Virus record (IMG/VR): IMGVR_UViG_3300009079_000036
Location: 1 to 43,297 of that record
Length of the DNA: 43,297 nucleotides
Reading direction: 5' to 3' (one strand)
DNA from: a virus
The notes beneath the pieces were generated by a model. The model was not told the origin of the DNA and did no database searches. It saw only the letters and a list, made by a program, of their open reading frames with translations. Of the stretch, positions 32,364-42,167 are shown one piece after another. The position numbers and the translations under genes are program-made. Each line of letters opens with the position of its first letter. The first letter of the stretch is position 1.

Positions 32364-32371
32364 TATAAATA
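32364..32371 (+). promoter_or_regulatory. TATAAATA late-type promoter candidate
   Basis: TATAAATA in the 18-base gap before ATG 32377 equals the T4 late -10 sequence, but the short distance to the ATG (5 bases) makes it doubtful. Confidence 0.3.
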
Positions 32372-32376
32372 TATCC

Positions 32377-34272
32377 ATGGCAACACCATTAGTAAGAACC
32401 GTGCAAGAGCAGGGTGGTACAATGTACGCCTTTGCTTCCGCTGCAAGAGATTTAACAAGAGCACAAGGAGATCCAGACTTAAAGTTTGAATTCTCTCAAT
32501 ATGCCCTACTTGATCTTCCAGAGGTTACTGCTCAGGTTAACGGTCTTAATACAATCGAATTTGAAAGACTTGAGGATGTTGCGGGTAATAACTATGTGCC
32601 AAGCCTAGACACTAACAGGTCTTGGGCTGAAACACTGCAGAATTATGCATTAAACCTGGAAGAAATCATTAGAAATGATGATGATTTTGATCCAATCCTA
32701 TATAAATCTGATGCTGAAAAGATCTTCTTTAAGTATCTACAATCTATTGGTGCGTTTAGATTGAGAACGGCGACTTCTGGTGAAGCCGTTTCTACATTAG
32801 GTAGATACACAGAGGAGGACAATGCAAGTGGCACAGGTAATGATTATGAGCGTATCATTAAATATCTTGGAACTATTGATGTAATCAATGACAAGAATTA
32901 TGCTGCAAATACATACCAGGAAATCTTTATTAATGTACCTTCATCTGTTGGTTATACGCCAGTTGTTCTTTTTGAAAACGATACGTATAATACAACAAGC
33001 TTAACACTTACAGCTAACACAAAGATTGAAGGTAGAGCTACAACAACACACCCTGAAGTTGGTTTTAGCTTAGATACACTAGTTGATACAAATGGTGAAT
33101 ATGATGTCAACACAAATCTAAACCCAGCTGTTGGTATTGATTTTAATGAAAGTAGTTACTATGCTGTTAGCGTTAACTCTTCAATCAATACACTGCATGA
33201 TTTTTCACAAAAGGGCGGTAACTTTAAGTTTAATGCTGTTCTAGTTTATTACGATTTATATTCACAATCAAACCCAGGCAATAGAGCTACAAACCTATAT
33301 GGTATCTTATTGCTTGATAACTTTAAGGATAACACGATTAGAGAATTTGTAAAATTCAAGCCAAACTCAATTACTGGTTTGAACGGTAATGCTTATTCAC
33401 TAAAGCTTAATATCAAATACAATACTTCACTTGACAATGTTGGCGTTGAAAATTCTATCAACGATTTTACAACGTTCTCAATGGATCTTTTCTTTGACAC
33501 TACATCAGTTCTTGAGAACGCAGCAAAGCTTCTAATGCAGGCAAACAGTAGATATGATGCCATTGCTAATAGACTTGATGTTATGGAGAATATGGTCCTA
33601 TCATCTGAGGACGCTGATTTGATGAAGCAACAAATTGTTACTTTACAAACTCAGCTTGAAAATGCGGCACTTAACTTTGCCGATGAGACTTCACTTCTAC
33701 AAATGATTACTGAAATCAATAGACGCATCAATCAGATTGTTGATGGTACTATTCCAACAGAAGTGCAATACAATACAAATGTTATTCACGACGGTCTAGG
33801 TACTACAGTTGATAAATCTGTGCCTAATAAGATTAAGATTAACAATAACGTATACGGATACAAGCTTCTAACTCTATTTGATTGGGACAATCTTACATCT
33901 ACATCTGGTCTACAGGTTACTGCATATGATGCATCTAATGCATTAAATAAAGGTATCTTTGCAAGACTTAAGCCATTTGAGAATATGATGAGAGTTAATA
34001 TTAAGAGTGGTGGAAGCGTGGCAAATAATGATGTTAATATATACATTGATGATAGCACTGCATCATGGAAAGATGGTCAAACACTAAAGCTAGTTTTTGA
34101 TAACATTATTGAAATGAACGGTTACAACATCAACATTTATACAGACAAGAAAAATGGTTGGTCACAAGTTGCTCAAATTGTAAATGGCGATTTGAGAAAT
34201 GGCAAACCTTATATTGAGATTGTTTGTACAAATCAAGCAACACTAACGTTTGTAGCAGACGTACTAAGATAA
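32377..34272 (+). CDS. Large tail/baseplate structural protein
   Basis: A 631-residue protein with an N-terminal mixed domain, a long β-rich middle (about 180-370) and a coiled-coil region at about 379-457 (MENMVLSSEDADLMKQQIVT, then LQTQLENAALNFADE), then a β-rich end. Coiled coils of this kind trimerise fibres or baseplate arms. It is 2 bases from the next gene. No family recognised. Confidence 0.65.
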   Translation: MATPLVRTVQEQGGTMYAFASAARDLTRAQGDPDLKFEFSQYALLDLPEVTAQVNGLNTIEFERLEDVAGNNYVPSLDTNRSWAETLQNYALNLEEIIRNDDDFDPILYKSDAEKIFFKYLQSIGAFRLRTATSGEAVSTLGRYTEEDNASGTGNDYERIIKYLGTIDVINDKNYAANTYQEIFINVPSSVGYTPVVLFENDTYNTTSLTLTANTKIEGRATTTHPEVGFSLDTLVDTNGEYDVNTNLNPAVGIDFNESSYYAVSVNSSINTLHDFSQKGGNFKFNAVLVYYDLYSQSNPGNRATNLYGILLLDNFKDNTIREFVKFKPNSITGLNGNAYSLKLNIKYNTSLDNVGVENSINDFTTFSMDLFFDTTSVLENAAKLLMQANSRYDAIANRLDVMENMVLSSEDADLMKQQIVTLQTQLENAALNFADETSLLQMITEINRRINQIVDGTIPTEVQYNTNVIHDGLGTTVDKSVPNKIKINNNVYGYKLLTLFDWDNLTSTSGLQVTAYDASNALNKGIFARLKPFENMMRVNIKSGGSVANNDVNIYIDDSTASWKDGQTLKLVFDNIIEMNGYNINIYTDKKNGWSQVAQIVNGDLRNGKPYIEIVCTNQATLTFVADVLR

Positions 34273-34273
34273 G

Positions 34274-37200
34274 ATGGCAAATAACAGTATTTCGCAAATT
34301 ATTAGACAGTTTCTGGAAATGAACCAGAACTCTTTGGAGAACTTTGAAAAGATCTCTGAAGCCATTACTACTGATAAAAAAACAGTATCACTGGATCTAT
34401 TTGATGAACAGGGCAATCTTAAGACTGTTCAAGTTCCAGCTTTTGGTTACTTGAAGCGTGAGATTGAAAGACTTGATCTAAACTTCAAATCACTATCTGG
34501 CCTAAATACTGGCGACGCCACTGTGAAGATGGCTGATGGTACATTTAGACAAATTAATAAATCTAAGCTAAAGACCCCAGCAAAATCTGTTACTTCAATT
34601 TCAGCTCCAAGAGAATTTATTACTAAGACTAATAACTTCTTTGAAGCATTCTTAAACCCATTATTACAGGTTCAACTAAATGTTAACGGTCAAGTACCAG
34701 CTGACACTGAAAAAATCAAGCTGAGAAGGTATTTAATCGATTCTAATGACACTAACTCTACTGAATGGTTCGATGATAACCTTAAGGGCCTAGATGTCTT
34801 AGAAGTCAATACATTAGTCTCAAATCTTGCAACTAACTCTATCAAGTATATTGTTGACGAGGAAATTATTGATGCTCCTGTAAGATCATCTCAATACTCC
34901 GGTGCATTCTCTGTGTCTAATGTTAGAACAACACAGCGTAACATTATTGTTGATGGTATTACTCAAGTAAAAACTATCAAGCTTTATACACTCAATAAGT
35001 TCACATACAGCGATTCGTCTAAAACAATGTCGGATACGGAATCACTAAAGATTGGTGATGAACTACTTGTTAACTCTGGTAATGCTTCAACTAAGTATAG
35101 AATTGTTTCTCTTAACACGGATACTCTTGAAGTTGAACTACTATTACTTGAAGGTTATGAATCAATCATGGTTGGTGTTGACCAACTAAAAATCTACAAG
35201 GGCAAAGAAGCTTATAATAGCATTGAGGTTAATGTTGGCTTTGATGAAAGACAAGTTGTATTCATTAAGCCAGTTGATCCAGATTCAAATCTTGAAGCTG
35301 AGAATTGGTCACCTGGTACGGCGTTCTATTCCAATGAACTTCTTATTACAAGAGACAATGGCGAGGTTCAAAACCTTGCTACTTATTATAAGGCAGAGGT
35401 TGCTGACTTTGGTCAAATGATCAAAGCACTTAAGGATGATTCTATTCCACCATCAACACTTGGTGTTAAGCCAAATGCTCCAGTACTTGATGTAAATAAC
35501 TTCAAGGTTGTTCAGGTTAATTCACACCTTACAAAGAACTCGGCGTTCCAATCAATTAAGAAGCTTAACGGTAATAAAGTTTCTGTTGAGGAAACTATTA
35601 AGAGTATTGATTCAGCAATCTCACAAAAGCGTGGAGAAATTGCTACGAAGAAATACACATCAGCTATTGAAAAAGATAGAGACCGTAACGAGCTTACGTC
35701 TATCCTTAATCAAAGAACAGCTGAATCTCAGATGTATTCATCTTTGGTTAATCAAATTAAATCAGTAGCTGATAATAGTTCAGTGTCTAATATCTCTGCG
35801 AAATACAGAGTGCGCGGTTTCTGGACAATGCCAACAGCAAAGCTTGCTGCTGATACACTACCACAAGAGGTTGTACAATTTAAAGTACAATATAGATACC
35901 TATCATCTGACGGTACGCCTGCGGGTGTTGAACAGATTGATGTTGTAGATGGCACATCAAAGAAGACAGCTTCGTTCTCAAACTGGGTAGAGGTTGCATC
36001 TAAGCCAAGAAAGAGAATCAAGGATGAAGTCACTGGTAAGTATATCTGGGCAACTGAAAGTATTGAAGATGGTCAAGCTGTAAATATTAATCAGCTGGAT
36101 ATTCCTATTCAAGCGGGTGAGGTTGTTGAATTCAGAGTAAAGTCAGTATCTGAAGCTGGATGGCCAGCAAACCCAATCGAATCAGATTGGTCTGACATCA
36201 CAAGAATTGAATTCCCAGCAGGTTCACAAACTGATGAATCAGTACTCAACCTAATCAATGAGAATTCTAAAGAAGTTGCAAGAGTAAAACTTATTGACGA
36301 ATTGAACAGCACTGGTGTTTACCAACACGTGTCTGATTCATTCACAATCAATGATAAGTATTTCTCACACGATGCACAATCAATTGCATCTGGCTTTTTA
36401 ACAGATGCACAAAGTCCAATCACATTGTACGAAAAGCTTCTTGCAATGCAAATTGAGATCAATGCACTTAAAGAACAAATCAACGGTACAATTGGCGAGC
36501 TTATTGTTAAGCTTCAAAAAGAAGATGGTACTGTTGAGGTTATTCAAAACAATTCAACTAAGCAGATATTTGCTGGATACTATACAGATGAGGTTGCAAA
36601 CCTTCAAATTAAGAAAGGTCATATTGTAACTAAGACATTTAAGATTATTCTTGAAAATTCAAAAGCAACCCCGCTTGAACTTATCTCAAGACTATATGGT
36701 GATAGAAAACAACCAGCATACCATTCAACTGCAAACCTAAGCTTTGGTCCAACAGCAAACCAAACATCTGTAAGCTCAGCGGTATCTGACGATGCATACT
36801 ATCTATCATCTGGCAAGTATGACCTGGTTCCTGTATTATATCAAAATACTACAGCACCTGAATTTACATCAACATTATTCTTAAATGATGCACCATATCA
36901 ATCTACACAGCTGAGAGGTCAATTCATTTATTCTAGATTCAAAAATCTAGCAAATGATGCAAACCTATACGCAACTACAAACGTTGATAACTCTGATACG
37001 GATGCTGCAATTCAATTTGAATATTCAATGTTTGATATTCTTTCAGAGGGCCTAGGTGGAAACGGTGCGCCAGGTAGCGGTAACTTTATTTGGAATGGTA
37101 CTTATAATAACGTAAGTGGTGATGTTATTTATGTTAATACATTACAATCTGTCAAGGATTACGACAGCGGTATTTTCTTGCACTACAAACATCCAGATGT

Positions 37201-37678
37201 TATAGATCAAATTGCATATTCAACAATCTATAATAATGGTGCTGGCGTTGTTCAACCAAAAACATTAGGTTCAAACAACATTCAAACGGCGTTCTATTAC
37301 GATGGTACTCAAAACCGTACTATTAAAATGGGCTTTGATTCAAAAGACCAATACCTATTGGGTGGTAAATCATGTGGTGCATACCTATTTATGTCTCCAC
37401 TTTCAATTGATTCATTGGTTGTAAATTCAGATAACACTGAAGGTAAATCAATTATCAATACTGGTGAAAACAATGCAATTGCACTTGATGTTATCTTCCA
37501 ATACAGAATGACTGACTACTCTGGTGTATCTGATGCATCACTTGGTTACATTGCGGGTGAATACAGTCAAACTAAGACAAACCTAACTTACTCTAAGAGA
37601 ATTGGTCTAGATATCCTGGATTCACAAAACAAGAAGTTTTCATTTGATCTAGAAGTATTTGCAAAGTATAAGGCCTAA
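34274..37678 (+). CDS. Very large tail protein with coiled coils and FN3-like domain
   Basis: A 1,134-residue protein. The N-terminus is helical (ISQIIRQFLEMNQNSLENFE). Coiled-coil-like stretches lie at about 416-505 and 710-750, separated by a fibronectin-III-like β-domain at about 509-649 (FKVQYRYLSSDG, then VEFRVKSVSEAGWPANP). The C-terminal 350 residues are β-rich. Such proteins build the periphery of the baseplate or tail fibres and may bind host surface. No specific family is recognised; it follows another structural gene by 2 bases. Confidence 0.65.
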   Translation: MANNSISQIIRQFLEMNQNSLENFEKISEAITTDKKTVSLDLFDEQGNLKTVQVPAFGYLKREIERLDLNFKSLSGLNTGDATVKMADGTFRQINKSKLKTPAKSVTSISAPREFITKTNNFFEAFLNPLLQVQLNVNGQVPADTEKIKLRRYLIDSNDTNSTEWFDDNLKGLDVLEVNTLVSNLATNSIKYIVDEEIIDAPVRSSQYSGAFSVSNVRTTQRNIIVDGITQVKTIKLYTLNKFTYSDSSKTMSDTESLKIGDELLVNSGNASTKYRIVSLNTDTLEVELLLLEGYESIMVGVDQLKIYKGKEAYNSIEVNVGFDERQVVFIKPVDPDSNLEAENWSPGTAFYSNELLITRDNGEVQNLATYYKAEVADFGQMIKALKDDSIPPSTLGVKPNAPVLDVNNFKVVQVNSHLTKNSAFQSIKKLNGNKVSVEETIKSIDSAISQKRGEIATKKYTSAIEKDRDRNELTSILNQRTAESQMYSSLVNQIKSVADNSSVSNISAKYRVRGFWTMPTAKLAADTLPQEVVQFKVQYRYLSSDGTPAGVEQIDVVDGTSKKTASFSNWVEVASKPRKRIKDEVTGKYIWATESIEDGQAVNINQLDIPIQAGEVVEFRVKSVSEAGWPANPIESDWSDITRIEFPAGSQTDESVLNLINENSKEVARVKLIDELNSTGVYQHVSDSFTINDKYFSHDAQSIASGFLTDAQSPITLYEKLLAMQIEINALKEQINGTIGELIVKLQKEDGTVEVIQNNSTKQIFAGYYTDEVANLQIKKGHIVTKTFKIILENSKATPLELISRLYGDRKQPAYHSTANLSFGPTANQTSVSSAVSDDAYYLSSGKYDLVPVLYQNTTAPEFTSTLFLNDAPYQSTQLRGQFIYSRFKNLANDANLYATTNVDNSDTDAAIQFEYSMFDILSEGLGGNGAPGSGNFIWNGTYNNVSGDVIYVNTLQSVKDYDSGIFLHYKHPDVIDQIAYSTIYNNGAGVVQPKTLGSNNIQTAFYYDGTQNRTIKMGFDSKDQYLLGGKSCGAYLFMSPLSIDSLVVNSDNTEGKSIINTGENNAIALDVIFQYRMTDYSGVSDASLGYIAGEYSQTKTNLTYSKRIGLDILDSQNKKFSFDLEVFAKYKA

Positions 37679-37687
37679 ATTTACTGG

Positions 37688-37714
37688 GATATATAGTTAA
37701 GCGCTAAATATATC
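37688..37714 (+). promoter_or_regulatory. Late-type promoter motif with inverted repeat
   Basis: GATATATAGTTAA shares the late motif. GATATAT (37688-37694) and ATATATC (37708-37714) form a perfect 7-bp inverted repeat 8 bases before ATG 37723. Confidence 0.55.
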
Positions 37715-37722
37715 ACAGGTTA

Positions 37723-40700
37723 ATGGCTAGCATAAACTTTGAGGTCAACTCTAATTCAATCGACAATAAGAGCCAGGTTATTCTAAGGACTAACCCGCTA
37801 TTGACATCTAATGTCAAATTAGTAACTGATTCATCAGGAGAACTATATCTTGATAGTATTAGTGCTAATAAGACGTTGAGTGATCAACGCTATAAAAAGT
37901 TTGCAATTGATAGCACTGGGCATCTTGCCTATGACATTGCTAAGTTTTACGATAAGACTCCATTAAAAGCCGCGTATGGCGTCCTACGCAAGGATTCAGA
38001 TACGTCAGTGTATAGAGAATATCAAAAACAATATGAAGAGCAATACCACTACGGCGCGACTCTAAATAGCTATAAAGAATTTAGCGAGAACATCAGATTC
38101 ATGGCGCCGCTATGGATTGATGAAAAGTTACCCGAGTATTTTGTTGTATACAGAATTGAAGAACCTGTTTCTACAATGCCACTTACAAACGATTTGTATG
38201 GCATCAATGACAGGATTATGACAATGCTTTCAAACGCAACGATTGTGAAGGCGTTTGATATGAGACCTGGTAGCAAGCTTGGTAACTACCTACACAGATT
38301 TGCAAATGACCCGGATAGGCCGCTAGCCCCACTCACAGCATCATTTGAAAAAGATGGCAAAACATCTTGGAATGGTATTGACCTTATTAAGGGTGGATTC
38401 ACACAAAAGTCTGAATTTATTTATAACGCATTTGTTAATAATGACAGACCTGAGATACTTAATAATGCTTTTATTACTGAAGGTTTTGGCAGAAACAATT
38501 TAGTCAGTGCTAATCTTATTAATCTTGAATTCTTATTTGAAGATTTTGATAATCCATATGAGGTTAACAGGTACATCGGTATTTATGTAAACGCACATGA
38601 AGAGGGTTCGTTTAAGCATACTAAATACGATGGTACTTATTTAACTATTAACCCATCTACAGTTGATACAAATTTTGATTTAACTGGAACATCATTGGTT
38701 GCTACTGATATGTTGCCTACGCTTGATTTGGTTGATCCAGTTTTACAGTGGGTGAAATCAGGGGATTCATTTGCACATATAAAAAATAATGCAGAAGGTA
38801 AGGTACTTGATCCTTATAAATTGAAAGTAAATGCATTTGATATCACGGCTGACAAATATGTAAAAAAGCTGGATACTCTTCAAATCTATAACTTACTCGA
38901 TGATAGCCGAGACTATTTAACAATTACTGTTAATGGTAATCCAAACATTGGAGATACTTATATTCTTGGTGTACTTACAGAAGTTATAATTTCTGGTGAT
39001 ACAACACCATTTAAGATTGTAGCAGAACCTGTTTTACCAGCAGGAACTTATGAAGATCACAAGTTTTCAAATAAAGGTACCGTCGAGCAAGTTACATTTG
39101 CAATGATGGGCGCCATTAAAAATATAGAAGACCTTTCTGTTTCTGTTTCCGCAGTTGGTAATGTTATTACTATTAATAACTATAGAAGTGGCAACAGAAT
39201 GTATAACTTCTTTTTTGCACAAGATGCACTAAATGGTTCGGCAGTTTCTGTTGAGGGTCTTTCAGATAATGTGTTAAAGCACATGAAACTTGATGCTGTT
39301 ACTGGTGATGTAAACTTTTATACGGATTGGAATGTATGGTCTGGTCGTGGTGGTTCAGCCGTTGGTTCTGGATTTTTGGTTACACAAAATGAAATTGGAG
39401 ACATTGATGAAAATACCTGGGTCAGGAATGGTAATAAATTTATTCGTATTGTTGAGATTATAAAAGACGACACATATACTGATTTATACCGCGTTTGTTT
39501 GGATGGTCCAATTGACAAGTTAGAAATTAATGATAATAGCGTAAACCTCTGGGTTGAAAATAAGATTAAGTTTGGTAAGTTTGAAGCATTTGATTTTTAT
39601 GACTTTGACTTCAACTTTTATTCAACTGCTAATTCAGATTTAGGTGAACTAGTATATGAGGATTATATTGTAGATATTCAACAAGACCAACTCGAGGATA
39701 TTGTTAAATACAGTGAAAGTGCACAAACTTATTTTAATAATTTAATTAGCGTTAATACTGGAATTACAAAAACAGGATCTGGCGTTACTAAAATAGCTAA
39801 TGAATACGACAGACTTCAAGAGAATAATAATACTGACTTTGCTCTTTATTCTAGGGTTGTACCTACTGTAAATAAATGGAAATACTTCGAAGGTGTAAAC
39901 TGTAGAGAAAATCCATATATGCTTTCAATGAGTGAAGCGTTTGGTAAAACTAACTTTGCACCTGATATTACGGTTGATGGTAGAAACATTAATGGAATGA
40001 CGCACGAGTGGTTCTATTTATACCAACACCCAACTTATAATATACCCGACGGCACGCAGTACGGTCAGCAGATGACATCATCTGATGTTGCAGAAATGGT
40101 TACAAAACTAAAAAGTTATATTCAGCCAGAACTTAATATTGAACTTACAGAAGCTAATCTAAAAGATATCAATAATAATTGGTTCGATAGATTATTTGTT
40201 TATGATGGTTTTGATTATACTGGGGTTGGATTTGCACCGGCAACGCCAACACCTAAGTATGTAAGACTCAGAAAAGGTAGTGATGCAGCACCAGCTGAAG
40301 CCCTATTTAGAGGACTTAAAGTTAAGATATATGGTCGTAAAGAATTCTTATTAGCAAATCCACAGAATCTTATTACATCAACTGAATTTAATGATTATAA
40401 ATTTACAGCCGTATTAGACTATAAATACGATAATGATTTTGATAATGTGCAAATAAAAGCCATTCAAAATAAAGTATTTAAAACTATTACATTATACATT
40501 AATGTTAACTCGTCTGAGCGCAACCTAAGCTTTTTAAATAGAAAGCTATTGTATAACTTACAAGATTTTGTTGATTATTCTGGAACACCGGTAGATACAA
40601 ACATTAATGGCTACCTAGATTTTGATATCCCACAAGCTGGTCAAGATAATTACATTGATGCGGTTGGTGTTGATACAAAACTACTTAGGGAGATTCAATT

Positions 40701-42165
40701 GAATGAAGATGGTGGATACAATAATATTAAATTCGATTATGCTGGTACAACATGGTTACTACCGGTAAGTGAGGTTTATAATAACAATTCTATTAGAATC
40801 AATACAACATCGTTTGGTATTGTATACGATGAGCTTGGTGTTAATACATTAAATATTTCTTTATTACCAAGTACGGTCTGGTCTACAACATCATTCAAAT
40901 ATGTAGACGGCGGTTACAAGCTTGCAAAATCTACATTTGAAAGTATTTCTGCTAAAGCTATTGCTGACCTATTAAATAATAACGATACCAGAACTATCAA
41001 GTATATTACTATTGATGAAAATGGTAATGAATTACTAAATAGATTCATCATCAACATTGAAGATGGTCATGAGATTGTAAGAACATCTGATTTGATTACA
41101 AGTCCAGATCCTAATAAACCAAACAGCTATAAAGTAAGTTCTGGTAAGGTTGGTGATATTATTATTGAAAGAAATGACCCATACCAGGTTAAGTTAATTA
41201 GAATGTCTGGTGATTACACACCACTTGCAAGACCTGTTGTTACATTCACAGATATTCATAGACCATATAAAACAACTCAAATCATAGCGCCAGACGCTCG
41301 CGAGAAATTATTGTACAATAGATACAATAGACTTGGGGTTGCATTTGGTTCTTATATGAATCAGGGTCAATACAAATACGGTCTAATTGAGGATATGTTT
41401 TATCATAAGATTAATCCTGAAAAAGCTGACGGTATTTTAAAGCTTTCAAATAGTACAAGTGAACTACCATTGTATCCACTTATAGGCGAGATTGCTATTG
41501 ACCGTAGAGATATAAATGTATTCCGTTCTTCTTGGGAGCCTGAATTCTATGCAAAGAATGACAGTAACAAGCAGGTTAATTATGTGTATGGTACACTGTC
41601 ACCGTATGAAGAAGGTGCATTCCTTGCATCAACATTGAATCTACCAAAGAATCAATACGATATTACTGCTTATCCACAAATTAGCTGGGCTAATTCATTA
41701 GATGACATGAAGACTAGAAAAGCTGCAAATAACTTTAAGGGTAGCGCCGTAGTCTTTGAAGATGATGATAAGTTTTACATGGACCTATACATTGGTAATG
41801 TACTCACTGATTTATTAATTTCAGATAATGCAGGTATTAGTATTAAAAAGTATGTAAATACATCTGAATCTTATGGTGATAAGACAACGCTTGATGATGA
41901 TATCAAGAAATACATTGAGGTAAATCTACTTCAGCTTATGAACATAACTGATGTTAGACTTTTTGTAAATGAATCTAAGGATATTAAAGTAAGCCAAATC
42001 TTAAATGCTAACTCTCTTAGCGACATTCTTTATACACCATTCCTTGAAAATAAGAATTTCATTTTAGAGTATGATAATATCAATCCTCTAAATATAAGAG
42101 TAATATATAATAAAAGACCTGGATTTAGACAAGAGATCTATATCTATACAAAAATAAATAGCTAA
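37723..42165 (+). CDS. Giant virion structural protein
   Basis: A 1,480-residue protein with no membrane segments, β-rich and Asn/Asp/Thr/Tyr-rich, without long coiled coils. The N-terminus (VILRTNPLLTSNVKLVTDSS, then FAIDSTGHLAYDIAKFYDKT) and a Pro-rich segment near 129-150 (APLWIDEKLPEYFVVYRIEE) are distinctive but not assigned to a family. It has its own late-type promoter. Size and place between tail genes and a receptor-type fibre suggest a peripheral baseplate or fibre-attachment protein. It could also be a long tail fibre. Confidence 0.65.
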   Translation: MASINFEVNSNSIDNKSQVILRTNPLLTSNVKLVTDSSGELYLDSISANKTLSDQRYKKFAIDSTGHLAYDIAKFYDKTPLKAAYGVLRKDSDTSVYREYQKQYEEQYHYGATLNSYKEFSENIRFMAPLWIDEKLPEYFVVYRIEEPVSTMPLTNDLYGINDRIMTMLSNATIVKAFDMRPGSKLGNYLHRFANDPDRPLAPLTASFEKDGKTSWNGIDLIKGGFTQKSEFIYNAFVNNDRPEILNNAFITEGFGRNNLVSANLINLEFLFEDFDNPYEVNRYIGIYVNAHEEGSFKHTKYDGTYLTINPSTVDTNFDLTGTSLVATDMLPTLDLVDPVLQWVKSGDSFAHIKNNAEGKVLDPYKLKVNAFDITADKYVKKLDTLQIYNLLDDSRDYLTITVNGNPNIGDTYILGVLTEVIISGDTTPFKIVAEPVLPAGTYEDHKFSNKGTVEQVTFAMMGAIKNIEDLSVSVSAVGNVITINNYRSGNRMYNFFFAQDALNGSAVSVEGLSDNVLKHMKLDAVTGDVNFYTDWNVWSGRGGSAVGSGFLVTQNEIGDIDENTWVRNGNKFIRIVEIIKDDTYTDLYRVCLDGPIDKLEINDNSVNLWVENKIKFGKFEAFDFYDFDFNFYSTANSDLGELVYEDYIVDIQQDQLEDIVKYSESAQTYFNNLISVNTGITKTGSGVTKIANEYDRLQENNNTDFALYSRVVPTVNKWKYFEGVNCRENPYMLSMSEAFGKTNFAPDITVDGRNINGMTHEWFYLYQHPTYNIPDGTQYGQQMTSSDVAEMVTKLKSYIQPELNIELTEANLKDINNNWFDRLFVYDGFDYTGVGFAPATPTPKYVRLRKGSDAAPAEALFRGLKVKIYGRKEFLLANPQNLITSTEFNDYKFTAVLDYKYDNDFDNVQIKAIQNKVFKTITLYINVNSSERNLSFLNRKLLYNLQDFVDYSGTPVDTNINGYLDFDIPQAGQDNYIDAVGVDTKLLREIQLNEDGGYNNIKFDYAGTTWLLPVSEVYNNNSIRINTTSFGIVYDELGVNTLNISLLPSTVWSTTSFKYVDGGYKLAKSTFESISAKAIADLLNNNDTRTIKYITIDENGNELLNRFIINIEDGHEIVRTSDLITSPDPNKPNSYKVSSGKVGDIIIERNDPYQVKLIRMSGDYTPLARPVVTFTDIHRPYKTTQIIAPDAREKLLYNRYNRLGVAFGSYMNQGQYKYGLIEDMFYHKINPEKADGILKLSNSTSELPLYPLIGEIAIDRRDINVFRSSWEPEFYAKNDSNKQVNYVYGTLSPYEEGAFLASTLNLPKNQYDITAYPQISWANSLDDMKTRKAANNFKGSAVVFEDDDKFYMDLYIGNVLTDLLISDNAGISIKKYVNTSESYGDKTTLDDDIKKYIEVNLLQLMNITDVRLFVNESKDIKVSQILNANSLSDILYTPFLENKNFILEYDNINPLNIRVIYNKRPGFRQEIYIYTKINS

Positions 42166-42167
42166 TC

